A DNA stretch of 64,000 nt from an uncultured Lachnospiraceae bacterium (GTDB taxonomy: Bacteria; Bacillota; Clostridia; Lachnospirales; Lachnospiraceae), in contig CACWQE010000001.1 of assembly GCA_902762905.1 (NCBI GenBank), positions 124,001 to 188,000 on the forward strand, in the 5' to 3' direction. The translations under genes and the position numbers were made by a program. Within the stretch, counting starts at the first letter, position 1. Each line of letters begins with the position of its first letter. Under the pieces are notes generated by a model. The model was not told where the DNA came from. It saw only the letters and a program-made list of their open reading frames with translations, and did no database searches. Shown here piece by piece: positions 46,855 through 54,901 of this stretch.

Positions 46855-47824
46855 ACTCAAACACAACTTTTGTATAATGGCAACTGCATTGATATGTTGC
46901 TCTTTATTAAGCGGATGCAGTTATAATGCATATCCCAAAGATCAACCACTACACATTAGTTCAACAACTAATTTACCAATTGTACGTCCTGCCGGACTTG
47001 CGAATGATAATGTAGTAATTCCGTATGACGCATATGTGTATGATGATGCTGATTTTGAATACGAGGCAGGTTTGTTGATCAATCAGACAACGAATTCTGT
47101 TGTGTGCGCTGTGAATCCACATAAGCAGATTTATCCGGCGAGTATGACGAAGATTCTGACCGCCGTGGTTGTTATGGACGCAATCAACAGTGGAAGCATT
47201 TCGTTAAATGATACCGTTGTCATTCAGAAAAAGATAGAATTTAATGAAGAGAATGTAACTGCACTGGGACTAGAACCCGGAGATTATATAACCGTCAATG
47301 AATTGTTGCATGGTTTATTGATTTCTTCCTATAATGATTGTGCAATTGCTCTGGCTCGTTATGTAGCTGGTTCCGTCAATGATTTTGTAGATTTGATGAA
47401 TCAGAAAGCTGCACAATTAGGTGCAACAAATTCGCATTTTGTAAATCCACACGGATTACATGATAACAATCACTATACAACCCCATATGATCTATACCTG
47501 ATATTCAAAGAATTTCTGAAGAATGATACATTGGTACAGATTGATGGTGCAAGTGATTATGTGTTAACGATGTATCGGGATGGTGAGAAGATAGAGACAG
47601 CGTTAACTCCAACGAATGCATTTTTATCTAATTCTTTTGAGATGCCAACCGGTTATCATATTACCGGCTGGAAGACAGGAACAACAGAGAAAGCAGGAAG
47701 CTGTATCATTTTAGAATTTGTGAATGATGAAACAAATGAAGAATATATATGCCTTGTTTCTAATGCAAAAGATCACGAGACATTATATGAGAATGTCAAT
47801 GACATGCTCAAACAAATATACTAA
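46838..47824 (+). CDS. D-Ala-D-Ala carboxypeptidase lipoprotein
   Basis: A 328-residue S11-type D,D-carboxypeptidase. The active site has Ser102-x-x-Lys105 (SMTK), SYND as the SxN motif and KTGT at 279-282. The N-terminus has a hydrophobic stretch ending LLSGC, so Cys25-27 region is a lipobox and the enzyme is membrane-anchored by lipid instead of the C-terminal helix common in PBP5. It trims pentapeptides of the wall. The start at 46838 overlaps mgsA; an alternative start at 46877 would leave no basic region before the hydrophobic core. Confidence 0.9.
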   Translation: MRCSNRLKHNFCIMATALICCSLLSGCSYNAYPKDQPLHISSTTNLPIVRPAGLANDNVVIPYDAYVYDDADFEYEAGLLINQTTNSVVCAVNPHKQIYPASMTKILTAVVVMDAINSGSISLNDTVVIQKKIEFNEENVTALGLEPGDYITVNELLHGLLISSYNDCAIALARYVAGSVNDFVDLMNQKAAQLGATNSHFVNPHGLHDNNHYTTPYDLYLIFKEFLKNDTLVQIDGASDYVLTMYRDGEKIETALTPTNAFLSNSFEMPTGYHITGWKTGTTEKAGSCIILEFVNDETNEEYICLVSNAKDHETLYENVNDMLKQIY

Positions 47825-47842
47825 TACTTAGGAGGCAATAAC

Positions 47843-48265
47843 ATGATAGAAATCGTAGCAGGTGAAAAGGGAAAAGGAAAAACAAAGATGCTTATGGCCA
47901 AAGCCAATAATGACATCAAAGTAACGGGTGGTAATATCGTATATTTAGATATCAACAATAAGCATATGTATGAATTAAGCAACCGGGTTCGTCTGATCAA
48001 TGTAACAGAATATAATATTCATTCTGCTGATATGTTCTTAGGTTTCATATATGGTGTTGCTTCACAGGATCATGATCTGGATAAGATGTTCTTAGATAAC
48101 TTTATGTCTATCGCATGTATTCAGACAGTGGAAGAAGCTGATGCATTGATCAAAGAACTTTCCGTAATTTCCGATAAGTTTGAGATTGATTTTATGCTAG
48201 GCATTTCCAAGCAGAAGTCGGATCTTACCAAAGATCTGCAGGATATGGTTACAATTGCATTATAA
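47843..48265 (+). CDS. Unknown small P-loop protein
   Basis: A 140-residue cytoplasmic protein. The N-terminus has a Walker-A-like GEKGKGKTKML (residues 7-17), followed by NIVYLDINNKHMYEL with an Asp at a place compatible with Walker B, and a central ALIKEL helix. It has no further recognisable domain, is much shorter than full ATPases, and lies in the same direction as the cell-wall genes, 18 bases after the carboxypeptidase. A role in cell division or wall metabolism is possible from context alone. Confidence 0.8.
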   Translation: MIEIVAGEKGKGKTKMLMAKANNDIKVTGGNIVYLDINNKHMYELSNRVRLINVTEYNIHSADMFLGFIYGVASQDHDLDKMFLDNFMSIACIQTVEEADALIKELSVISDKFEIDFMLGISKQKSDLTKDLQDMVTIAL

Positions 48266-48277
48266 GAATCTAATATT

Positions 48278-48331
48278 ACAAGAACCTGTCAGACAAGGAT
48301 GCAAGTCATCTGATTGTCGACAGGTTCTTGT
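48278..48331 (+). terminator. Rho-independent-like terminator after the P-loop gene
   Basis: A 13-bp perfect stem, ACAAGAACCTGTC with GACAGGTTCTTGT, with a 28-base loop. The T-run behind it is weak (TGTATAT). It separates the convergent gene on the minus strand and may act in both directions. Confidence 0.65.
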
Positions 48332-48359
48332 TGTATATTGCAGTATCTCTGCATGTGAA

Positions 48360-48560
48360 TTACATTTCGCTGTTCATGCGGCCGTAATAAGAGATGGCGT
48401 AAAGTCCACCAATTCCAACTACAGCATATATGATTCGTGTAAGAATTGACATCTGTCCGAACAATGTACTTACCAGGTCAAAGTCAAAGAATCCAATTAA
48501 TCCCCAGTTGATCGCACCGATCAAAACAATTGTCAATACGGTATAATCTAATGCTTTCAT
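48360..48560 (-). CDS. DUF378 membrane protein
   Basis: A 66-residue protein with two hydrophobic helices, LTIVLIGAINWGLIGFF and IIYAVVGIGGLYAI, matching DUF378 (YuzA-like), a family of unknown function. The frame is open upstream, but Met-Lys-Ala at 48560 is placed 8 bases behind AAAGGAG. It is the only minus-strand gene between phoH and the recombinase gene. Confidence 0.85.
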   Translation of the reverse strand: MKALDYTVLTIVLIGAINWGLIGFFDFDLVSTLFGQMSILTRIIYAVVGIGGLYAISYYGRMNSEM

Positions 48561-48575
48561 AATTTTACTCCTTTC

Positions 48576-48592
48576 TGTATGAGACTCATACA
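48576..48592. repeat. Perfect 17-bp palindrome in the DUF378 leader
   Basis: TGTATGAG-A-CTCATACA is an exact palindrome just upstream of the AAAGGAG ribosome binding site of the DUF378 gene. It could be an operator or an RNA hairpin that limits translation. Confidence 0.55.
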
Positions 48593-48640
48593 TTGAATAC
48601 TATTATTTTTGGAATATCGTATAAATTTTATTCATAGATA

Positions 48641-48669
48641 TTGTAGATATTTTCAAAAAATGATACAAT
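48641..48669 (+). promoter_or_regulatory. Putative promoter for the HlyD-yggS-sepF-divIVA run
   Basis: TTGTAG (48641-48646) and TACAAT (48664-48669) are 17 bases apart, in the gap between the divergent DUF378 gene and the HlyD-like gene. Confidence 0.55.
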
Positions 48670-48699
48670 AAGTAGATGTAATCTATGGAGGTGTACGTT

Positions 48700-50094
48700 T
48701 TGAGTGGTTATCGTTCCCGAAAATCTTCCAATGAATTTCGTGTTAATATTGGAACTATAATTTTTGCAATTATATTTTTATATATCGTAATCCGAATTAT
48801 TATATCCTTACAGAAGGAATCCTTATCTATTTATGAAGTCCAGAATAGTTATATTGATACCAACATCAATGTGACAGCATTAATTGCAAGAGAGGAAGAA
48901 TTAGTGAATGCAACCAGTTCTGGTTATGTAAGTTATTATGTCAGAGATGGAGAGAAGATTGGCAAGAATAAGACAGTCTACACAATAGATGAGACAGGCA
49001 GTATTTATGCCAAGATCAAGGATTCCGATACCGATGCACTAGCGTTAACAGATGATGGGTTGAATGAAGTCCGAACCCGAATCTCTAACTTTGAGAATTA
49101 CTTCAATTATTCTTCCTTTGCTGATGTGTATAATTTCCGTTATGACATCGAGAATGCGGTATTGGAATTAACGAATGAGGCGATGATCGAACAATTGACT
49201 TCATTAGGAGATTCCTCTACGGATGTTTCTACTTATAAGAAAGTGACAACAACAGATGCAGGAATTATTACCTATTATCAGGATGGATATGAGAATTTTG
49301 ATGTACATAATTTCAAAGCATCTGATATTGATAAGTCTAAGTATAAGAAGACGACTCTGAAGACAGGCGAGATCATTAACGCAGGCGATCCGGTTTATAA
49401 GCTGATTACATCCGAGGATTGGTATTTAGTGGCAGAATTATCGGACAAGCAGGCCGATGAGTTGAAAGATCAGGAGACGGTTACGATCAATATTCACAAT
49501 AGCTCTAAGAATATACGCTGCAATTTTGAGATCAACAAACATGATAACAAGAATTTTATTATTATTTCCCTTAATCAGCAGATGGTGAATTATATTAACG
49601 ATCGATTTATTGATGTTGTTATTTTGATGGATCAGAATAATGGATTGAAGATTCCGAATACATCCATTGCAAAAAAGTCTGTGTATAAGATTCCGGTTGA
49701 TTATCTATCTCAAGGATCAGATTCCACAAGTAAGACACTGCTGAATATCAAGGCATTGGATGATAAAGGAGAAGTTACGATCAAGCAGATATCTCCTGAT
49801 ATCTACAAAGTAGATGATGAATATTGTTATGTAGATCCGAATGATTTTACAGCAAATGATGTTTTAGTTAATCCGGAGTCCAATGATACGCTGGCATTAA
49901 GTACTGCAGAGAAGACCGAACTTCAAGGGGTATATTGTGTAAATCAGGGTATCGCGACTTTCCGTTATATAGAGATTCTATATCAGGATGACGAATATAC
50001 GATTATCAAGCCAGAGGTATCTTACAGTATTGCATGGTATGATCGTATCATTTTAGATCAATCTCTTGTCAAAGAGAATCAAATTATTAAATAA
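48700..50094 (+). CDS. HlyD-like membrane protein of the division cluster
   Basis: A 464-residue protein with one N-terminal hydrophobic helix (about 14-36) and a mainly beta extracellular part, with a biotinyl/HlyD-like segment around TALIAREEELVNATSSGYVSYY and a second at about 205-230. The frame is open from an ATG at 48685, but this ATG is inside the ATGGAGGTG ribosome binding site; the TTG at 48700 is the likely start. It lies directly before yggS and sepF. It resembles adaptor subunits, yet no transporter is adjacent. A structural role at the septum is a guess from context. Confidence 0.78.
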   Translation: MSGYRSRKSSNEFRVNIGTIIFAIIFLYIVIRIIISLQKESLSIYEVQNSYIDTNINVTALIAREEELVNATSSGYVSYYVRDGEKIGKNKTVYTIDETGSIYAKIKDSDTDALALTDDGLNEVRTRISNFENYFNYSSFADVYNFRYDIENAVLELTNEAMIEQLTSLGDSSTDVSTYKKVTTTDAGIITYYQDGYENFDVHNFKASDIDKSKYKKTTLKTGEIINAGDPVYKLITSEDWYLVAELSDKQADELKDQETVTINIHNSSKNIRCNFEINKHDNKNFIIISLNQQMVNYINDRFIDVVILMDQNNGLKIPNTSIAKKSVYKIPVDYLSQGSDSTSKTLLNIKALDDKGEVTIKQISPDIYKVDDEYCYVDPNDFTANDVLVNPESNDTLALSTAEKTELQGVYCVNQGIATFRYIEILYQDDEYTIIKPEVSYSIAWYDRIILDQSLVKENQIIK

Positions 50095-50107
50095 AGAGGT
50101 GTTTCAT

Positions 50108-50800
50108 TTGGTAAAAGAAAACTACAAGTACATCAAACAACAGGTGGAAGAAACCGCTAGAAACTGTGGGCGTGATCCAGAGGAGATAACTTTAATTGCG
50201 GTCAGTAAGACCAAGCCGTTAGAGAATATTGAAGAATTGATTACAATAGGTGTAGAGGATTTTGGTGAGAACAAAGTACAGGAATTGTGTGACAAATACG
50301 AGAATGTATCTACTCCTGTTAAGTTTCATTTGATTGGACATTTACAGACAAATAAAGTGAAATATATTGTGGACAAAGCCTGTTTGATCCACTCTGTTGA
50401 TTCCATTAAATTAGCGCAGACGATTCAAAAAGAAGCCGCTAAGAAAGGAGTTATTGCACAGATTCTAATTGAAGTAAATGTTGCAGAGGAAGATAGCAAG
50501 TTCGGTCTTCATACAGAAGAAGTTCTTCCGTTTGTCGAAGAGATTGCAAGTTATCCGAATGTACATGTGAATGGGTTAATGACGATTGCTCCATTTGTCG
50601 AAAACCCTGAGGAAAACCGCGAGTATTTCCGAACATTAAAGCAATTATCACTTGACATAGCCTCTAAAAACATTGATAATATTGATATGAATGTCTTATC
50701 AATGGGCATGACCAATGACTATAAGGTTGCAATTGAAGAAGGTGCAACTATGGTACGGGTAGGAACTGCAATATTCGGTGCCCGTAACTATAACATTTAA
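50108..50800 (+). CDS. yggS: YggS-family PLP homeostasis protein
   Basis: A 230-residue PLP-binding protein. The PLP lysine is in AVSKTKP, and HLIGHLQTNKVKY and the C-terminal LSMGMTNDYKVAIEEGATMVRVGTAIFG region are family landmarks. YggS proteins keep PLP levels balanced and are not enzymes with a known reaction. The start is TTG at 50108 behind AGAGGTG. In Firmicutes it regularly precedes sepF, as here. Confidence 0.94.
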   Translation: MVKENYKYIKQQVEETARNCGRDPEEITLIAVSKTKPLENIEELITIGVEDFGENKVQELCDKYENVSTPVKFHLIGHLQTNKVKYIVDKACLIHSVDSIKLAQTIQKEAAKKGVIAQILIEVNVAEEDSKFGLHTEEVLPFVEEIASYPNVHVNGLMTIAPFVENPEENREYFRTLKQLSLDIASKNIDNIDMNVLSMGMTNDYKVAIEEGATMVRVGTAIFGARNYNI

Positions 50801-50812
50801 AGGAGAATAATC

Positions 50813-51364
50813 ATGGCAAAAAGCGGAATGAGTAAATTTATGGATTTTCTGAAACTCTCTGATGACGAAGAAGATTTCGATGACGATTTATTTGACGAAG
50901 AAGAGGATGATGAATATTACGAGCCTCCAAAGAAAAGAGCAAAAGAAAAGCCATCTAAAACATACTACGATGATGAATTTGATGATGACTATGCACCCAA
51001 AAAGGCAAAGCCTAAGAAAGCAGCGAGTCCAAGCAAATTAGTATCTATTAACAGCCGTAATAATAATAGGAGTAGCAGTCAAGTGTTTGTAATTAAACCA
51101 CAGGAATTTAATGAAGCGCAGAAAGTAACAGATTATTTAAAAGAAGGTAGAATGATCGTAATCAATATGGAAGGTATTGAGGTTCATGCAGCACAACGAA
51201 TTATTGATTTTATTGGTGGTGCATGCTACGCATTAGATGGTTCTTTACAAGCTATTTCATCTAATATTTTCATTGCTGCACCAATGAATGTTGATGTAAG
51301 CGGTGATTTGAGAGATGAAATTCTGAATGAATCAACACTTTCTCCAGAATTAACAGCATTTTAA
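50813..51364 (+). CDS. sepF: Cell division protein SepF
   Basis: A 183-residue SepF. The C-terminal part has VFVIKPQEFNEAQKVTDYL and the GGACYALDGSLQAI segment of the FtsZ-binding domain. The N-terminus has an amphipathic start (KFMDFLKLSDD), an acidic stretch and a Lys-rich linker. SepF tethers FtsZ to the membrane and organises ring curvature. It starts 12 bases after yggS; the gene next door codes for DivIVA. ylmG and ylmH, common between them, are missing. Confidence 0.93.
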   Translation: MAKSGMSKFMDFLKLSDDEEDFDDDLFDEEEDDEYYEPPKKRAKEKPSKTYYDDEFDDDYAPKKAKPKKAASPSKLVSINSRNNNRSSSQVFVIKPQEFNEAQKVTDYLKEGRMIVINMEGIEVHAAQRIIDFIGGACYALDGSLQAISSNIFIAAPMNVDVSGDLRDEILNESTLSPELTAF

Positions 51365-51403
51365 TGTATATGGGATAATGTATTTGGGCAGGAGGAGATA
51401 TGG

Positions 51404-53215
51404 ATGTTAACACCAGTAGATTTACAGAATAAAGTATTTAAAGGCGGCATTGGCTTTGATAAAAAAGATGTTGAAGCTTTTATGCACGAGCTTTCCTCTG
51501 ATTATGAACAGCTTTATCGTTCCAATGTAGAATTAACAGATAAAGTAACTACATTGAATGAGAGTCTTCAGCATTATAAGTCTGTAGAAGATTCTATGCA
51601 GAAAGCACTGACACTTTCCGAGAAGACAGCAGAAGAGACAATTAATGCAGCGAACGACAAAGCAAGATTATTAACAACAGAAGCAGAGAAAAAGGCAGAG
51701 AGTATTCTCGCAGATGCAAAGCAGGAATTAGAAGATACAAAGAATGAGATCTTCCGCTTGCAACAGCAGCAGAAGAAATTCAAAGAACAGTTTACGCATG
51801 TTTTGGAGTCACAGTTGAAAATGATGGATGGCGAGATGATCGACATTGATCTTGGGGATGATTTTCAACCGACTTCTTACGATTCTGGCTTTGGCAATTT
51901 CTCTGGCGGCGGATTGGGATCAGAAGGCGGCCTTGGTGGTGGCTTAGGCGGCGGTTATGTTGGAAGTGGCAGCAGTAGCTTTGAACGTACCAATCAGGAA
52001 CCTGCATTCGAGCGCGGAAGTTTGAATATGGATCCGTTTGCAGATGCGGCCAATGGTGGTGGGCGGTTTAGTCGACAAACCGGTGGTTCTTATAACGGTT
52101 CTAAGAAAAAGACAACTACAGCCAAGTCAGATTCCGGAAAAGCTTCACTTAATATGAAGAAAGAGAGTCCGGAAACACGTCGTGTTAAGAGAACTCCGGT
52201 ACAACAGGCTGAGACACCTTCGAAAGAGACTACGATTCATACAGCAAATTCCGAACCAACTGCAAGTGCCACACCTGTTACACCAAAACCTCAAGCAACA
52301 CCAGTACCTGACAGATCTCAGGCAGCACCAGAACCTGCAAAGGAACGTGTTACTATGGATGCAAAGGCAAGCGAACAGACAACTGCTGCATCTAGAACAA
52401 CACAGACGCCATTTACCCAGCAGAATACATCAGTGCCACATCCTACAGATGAACCTACTGTAAGCGGAGAAGTAGAAGAGAAAGTGAATGAATCTACTAT
52501 GTTAGATTCCGAAGATAACTACAATACTGGTTTTGACTTTGTAGAAGAGGCAGATACTTCGGACGTATTTGTATCTGATCAACCAGTGTCTGGAGAAGTA
52601 GAAGATAAGGTTGATGAATCTACTATGTTGGATTCTGAGGATAACTATAACACTGGATTTGATTTTGTAGAAGAGGACTCTTCGTCATCTGATATCTTCT
52701 CAGATGAGCCAGTTACAGGAGAGGTAGAAGATAAGATTGATGAATCTACTATGTTAGATTCCGAGGATAACTATAATACTGGATTTGATTTTGTAGAGGA
52801 TGAGGATACAACTATTTCATCTGGATTTGCACAAGAAGAACCAGAAGAAGAAACTTATTCCGGGGAAGTCGAAGACAAAGTGAATGAGTCTAATATGTTA
52901 GATTCTGAAGATAATTATAATGATGGATTTGATTTCGTAGTAGGGAATGAACAGGAAGAAGAGATTCCAACTATCTTAGGTAATGGTGGTGGTTTTACTG
53001 AAGCAGCCGGAGCCTTTCAGAATACCGGATTAGGTGGTAATTCATTTGCAACATCCGAATCTCTCGGCGGAGGACTTAATATTGATCCATTTAAAGAGTC
53101 CGCAGCAACTACTACGGACGAGGATGTATTAACAGGTGATGTAGAAGACAAACTGAACGAATCTACGTTACTTGGTAACGACGATGACACAGATGAAGGA
53201 TTTAACTTCCTCTAG
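51404..53215 (+). CDS. DivIVA-domain protein with five acidic repeats
   Basis: A 603-residue protein. Residues 1-130 are a DivIVA domain with MLTPVDLQNKVFKGG, GFDKKDVEAFMHEL and a coiled coil. A Gly-rich stretch (about 160-215) and a Thr/Pro/Lys-rich linker follow. From about residue 353 come five copies of an acidic repeat beginning GEVEDK and containing MLDSEDNYN and FDFV. Typical DivIVA proteins are 150-250 residues, so about 400 residues are extra. The ATG at 51404 is used; an ATG at 51400 is in another frame. DivIVA marks curved membrane at poles and septum. Confidence 0.87.
   Translation: MLTPVDLQNKVFKGGIGFDKKDVEAFMHELSSDYEQLYRSNVELTDKVTTLNESLQHYKSVEDSMQKALTLSEKTAEETINAANDKARLLTTEAEKKAESILADAKQELEDTKNEIFRLQQQQKKFKEQFTHVLESQLKMMDGEMIDIDLGDDFQPTSYDSGFGNFSGGGLGSEGGLGGGLGGGYVGSGSSSFERTNQEPAFERGSLNMDPFADAANGGGRFSRQTGGSYNGSKKKTTTAKSDSGKASLNMKKESPETRRVKRTPVQQAETPSKETTIHTANSEPTASATPVTPKPQATPVPDRSQAAPEPAKERVTMDAKASEQTTAASRTTQTPFTQQNTSVPHPTDEPTVSGEVEEKVNESTMLDSEDNYNTGFDFVEEADTSDVFVSDQPVSGEVEDKVDESTMLDSEDNYNTGFDFVEEDSSSSDIFSDEPVTGEVEDKIDESTMLDSEDNYNTGFDFVEDEDTTISSGFAQEEPEEETYSGEVEDKVNESNMLDSEDNYNDGFDFVVGNEQEEEIPTILGNGGGFTEAAGAFQNTGLGGNSFATSESLGGGLNIDPFKESAATTTDEDVLTGDVEDKLNESTLLGNDDDTDEGFNFL
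52460..53212 (+). repeat. Five imperfect in-frame repeats in the DivIVA gene
   Basis: Units begin at 52460, 52586, 52712, 52856 and 53129; the first three are spaced by 126 bases (42 codons), the fourth by 144 and the last by 273. Each codes for an acidic block of about 25 conserved residues and a variable spacer. The third base often differs while the protein stays almost the same, so selection appears to keep the peptide. Confidence 0.9.
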
Positions 53216-53226
53216 ATTGGAGAGCT

Positions 53227-53775
53227 ATGACTTTGAAGACACAGACACCGGACCAACTAGATCATACAAAGATTGCAGGCAAATTATTGTCTGCAATTCT
53301 TTCATTTTTTATATTAATTGGTCTTGATCAAATAACGAAACATTATATTGATACACACATGAACCTATATGATTCCATTTCCGTAATCCCTAATGTATTT
53401 GACATTCATTACATCCGTAATGCTGGTGCGGCTTGGGGAATGTTTCAGAATCAACAGATATTATTTTATATCTGTACTGCGATCGTATTAATATTAGGTA
53501 TCATTTTATACTTACGTTGCCTTAGAATGAATCGATACACAGATTTGCGGGTTCTTTTGATATTAATTCTATCCGGTGCAGTCGGTAATTTTATTGATCG
53601 GATTCGTTACCAATACGTGATTGATTTTTTCTATTTTAAGCTGATTGATTTCCCGGTATTTAATGTAGCAGATTGTTATGTTACTGTTGGATTCATATTA
53701 TTATTAATAATAATTTTATTCAAATACAAAGAGGAAGATTTTGAAATGTTGTTTTCACTCAGAAAACATAACTAA
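53227..53775 (+). CDS. lspA: Lipoprotein signal peptidase (signal peptidase II)
   Basis: A 182-residue membrane aspartic protease that cleaves prolipoproteins before the lipid-modified cysteine. The two catalytic aspartates are Asp124 in GNFIDR and Asp149 in FNVADCY; NAGAAWG is also typical. Four membrane helices are visible. It follows divIVA by 11 bases, and rluD is next, an order known from many Firmicutes. It would process the lipoproteins encoded at 1.9 and 46.8 kb. Confidence 0.95.
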   Translation: MTLKTQTPDQLDHTKIAGKLLSAILSFFILIGLDQITKHYIDTHMNLYDSISVIPNVFDIHYIRNAGAAWGMFQNQQILFYICTAIVLILGIILYLRCLRMNRYTDLRVLLILILSGAVGNFIDRIRYQYVIDFFYFKLIDFPVFNVADCYVTVGFILLLIIILFKYKEEDFEMLFSLRKHN

Positions 53776-53788
53776 GATTTTATCTAAA

Positions 53789-53811
53789 TGAAATCTCTGC
53801 AAATGCATAAA
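53789..53811. repeat. 23-bp exact repeat, copy 1 (also at 59217)
   Basis: TGAAATCTCTGCAAATGCATAAA occurs here in the gap between lspA and rluD and again inside the HD-GYP gene at 59217-59239. The match is much longer than expected by chance in 64 kb. It may be a remnant of a related gene. Confidence 0.75.
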
Positions 53812-53850
53812 ACAACCTTTTCTAGTCCTAGAAAATTGTCAGACTGATTC

Positions 53851-53885
53851 ATATGGATATCATTTACAGATATCCATATTTTTAT
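53851..53885 (+). terminator. Rho-independent terminator between lspA and rluD
   Basis: An 11-bp perfect stem ATATGGATATC / GATATCCATAT with a 7-base loop is followed by TTTTTA. It ends the HlyD-to-lspA unit. Confidence 0.85.
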
Positions 53886-53907
53886 GAATTGCTAAAGGAG
53901 CATATCC

Positions 53908-54819
53908 ATGGAATATACATTAGAGTATCCAATAATTGCATCTGAACGAATTGATAAATATATTAATAGCCAGATACCGGAACTTTCCCGTTCCTATATT
54001 CAGCAGTTAATACAAAACAAACAGGTTCTTGTAAATGACAAAGAATGCAAATCAAATTATAAATGCAAACCTGCTGACCACATACATATACAGGTAGAGG
54101 AACCCAAAGAATTAGATGTAATACCGGAAGACATTCCATTAGATATTGTATACGAAGATACATCCATTATTATCGTCAACAAACCGAAACATATGGTAGT
54201 ACATCCGGCACCTGGACATGAATCCGGAACCCTGGTAAATGCTTTATTATATCATTGTAAGGATTCATTATCGTCTATTAATGGTGTAATCCGGCCAGGA
54301 ATTGTACATCGTATTGATCAGAATACAACAGGAATCTTAGTGATTTGTAAGAATGATCATGCACACAAATTACTCGCAGAACAATTAAAAGAACATTCTA
54401 TTACAAGAAAATATCACGCAATCTGTTATGGAACATTCAAAGAACCGACCGGTACAGTGAATGCTCCAATAGGACGGCATCCAATAGATCGTAAAAAAAT
54501 GGCAATTAACCATAAAAATGGGAGAGAAGCAATTACGCATTATCGTGTTTTGGAACAATTTGATTCTTATTCTTATATTGAATGTACCTTAGAAACCGGA
54601 CGTACGCATCAGATTCGCGTCCACATGTCATCTATTGGTCATCCATTATTAGGGGATGATGTTTATGGACCAAAGAATCCCAAAATCAAGGGATTGGAAG
54701 GGCAGACACTGCATGCTAAGACGCTAGGATTTATACATCCTGATACGAATCAATATGTAGAATTTGATTCTGAATTACCAGACTATTTTGTGAAATTGCT
54801 TGATAAATTACGTAAATGA
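53908..54819 (+). CDS. RluD-family pseudouridine synthase
   Basis: A 303-residue pseudouridine synthase. The N-terminal S4 domain (about 10-70) has IDKYINSQIPELSRSYIQQLI; the catalytic aspartate Asp137 is in HRIDQNTTG, and the RTHQIRVHMS and HPLLGDDVYG motifs follow. It modifies uridines in 23S rRNA or another RNA; which position cannot be said from sequence alone. It starts behind AAAGGAG after the lspA terminator. Confidence 0.93.
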   Translation: MEYTLEYPIIASERIDKYINSQIPELSRSYIQQLIQNKQVLVNDKECKSNYKCKPADHIHIQVEEPKELDVIPEDIPLDIVYEDTSIIIVNKPKHMVVHPAPGHESGTLVNALLYHCKDSLSSINGVIRPGIVHRIDQNTTGILVICKNDHAHKLLAEQLKEHSITRKYHAICYGTFKEPTGTVNAPIGRHPIDRKKMAINHKNGREAITHYRVLEQFDSYSYIECTLETGRTHQIRVHMSSIGHPLLGDDVYGPKNPKIKGLEGQTLHAKTLGFIHPDTNQYVEFDSELPDYFVKLLDKLRK

Positions 54820-54901
54820 TACAGCATTCACTACGTCTATAACTGTTGTTACACTTATAATATATTTCCTGTCCAAACTCAATATGGTTTTACTATAATA
54901 A

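Noticed and set aside
53818..53835. Palindrome TTTTCTAG-TC-CTAGAAAA between lspA and rluD as a second terminator
   Set aside because: The loop has only two bases and no T-run follows; the hairpin at 53851 fits better.
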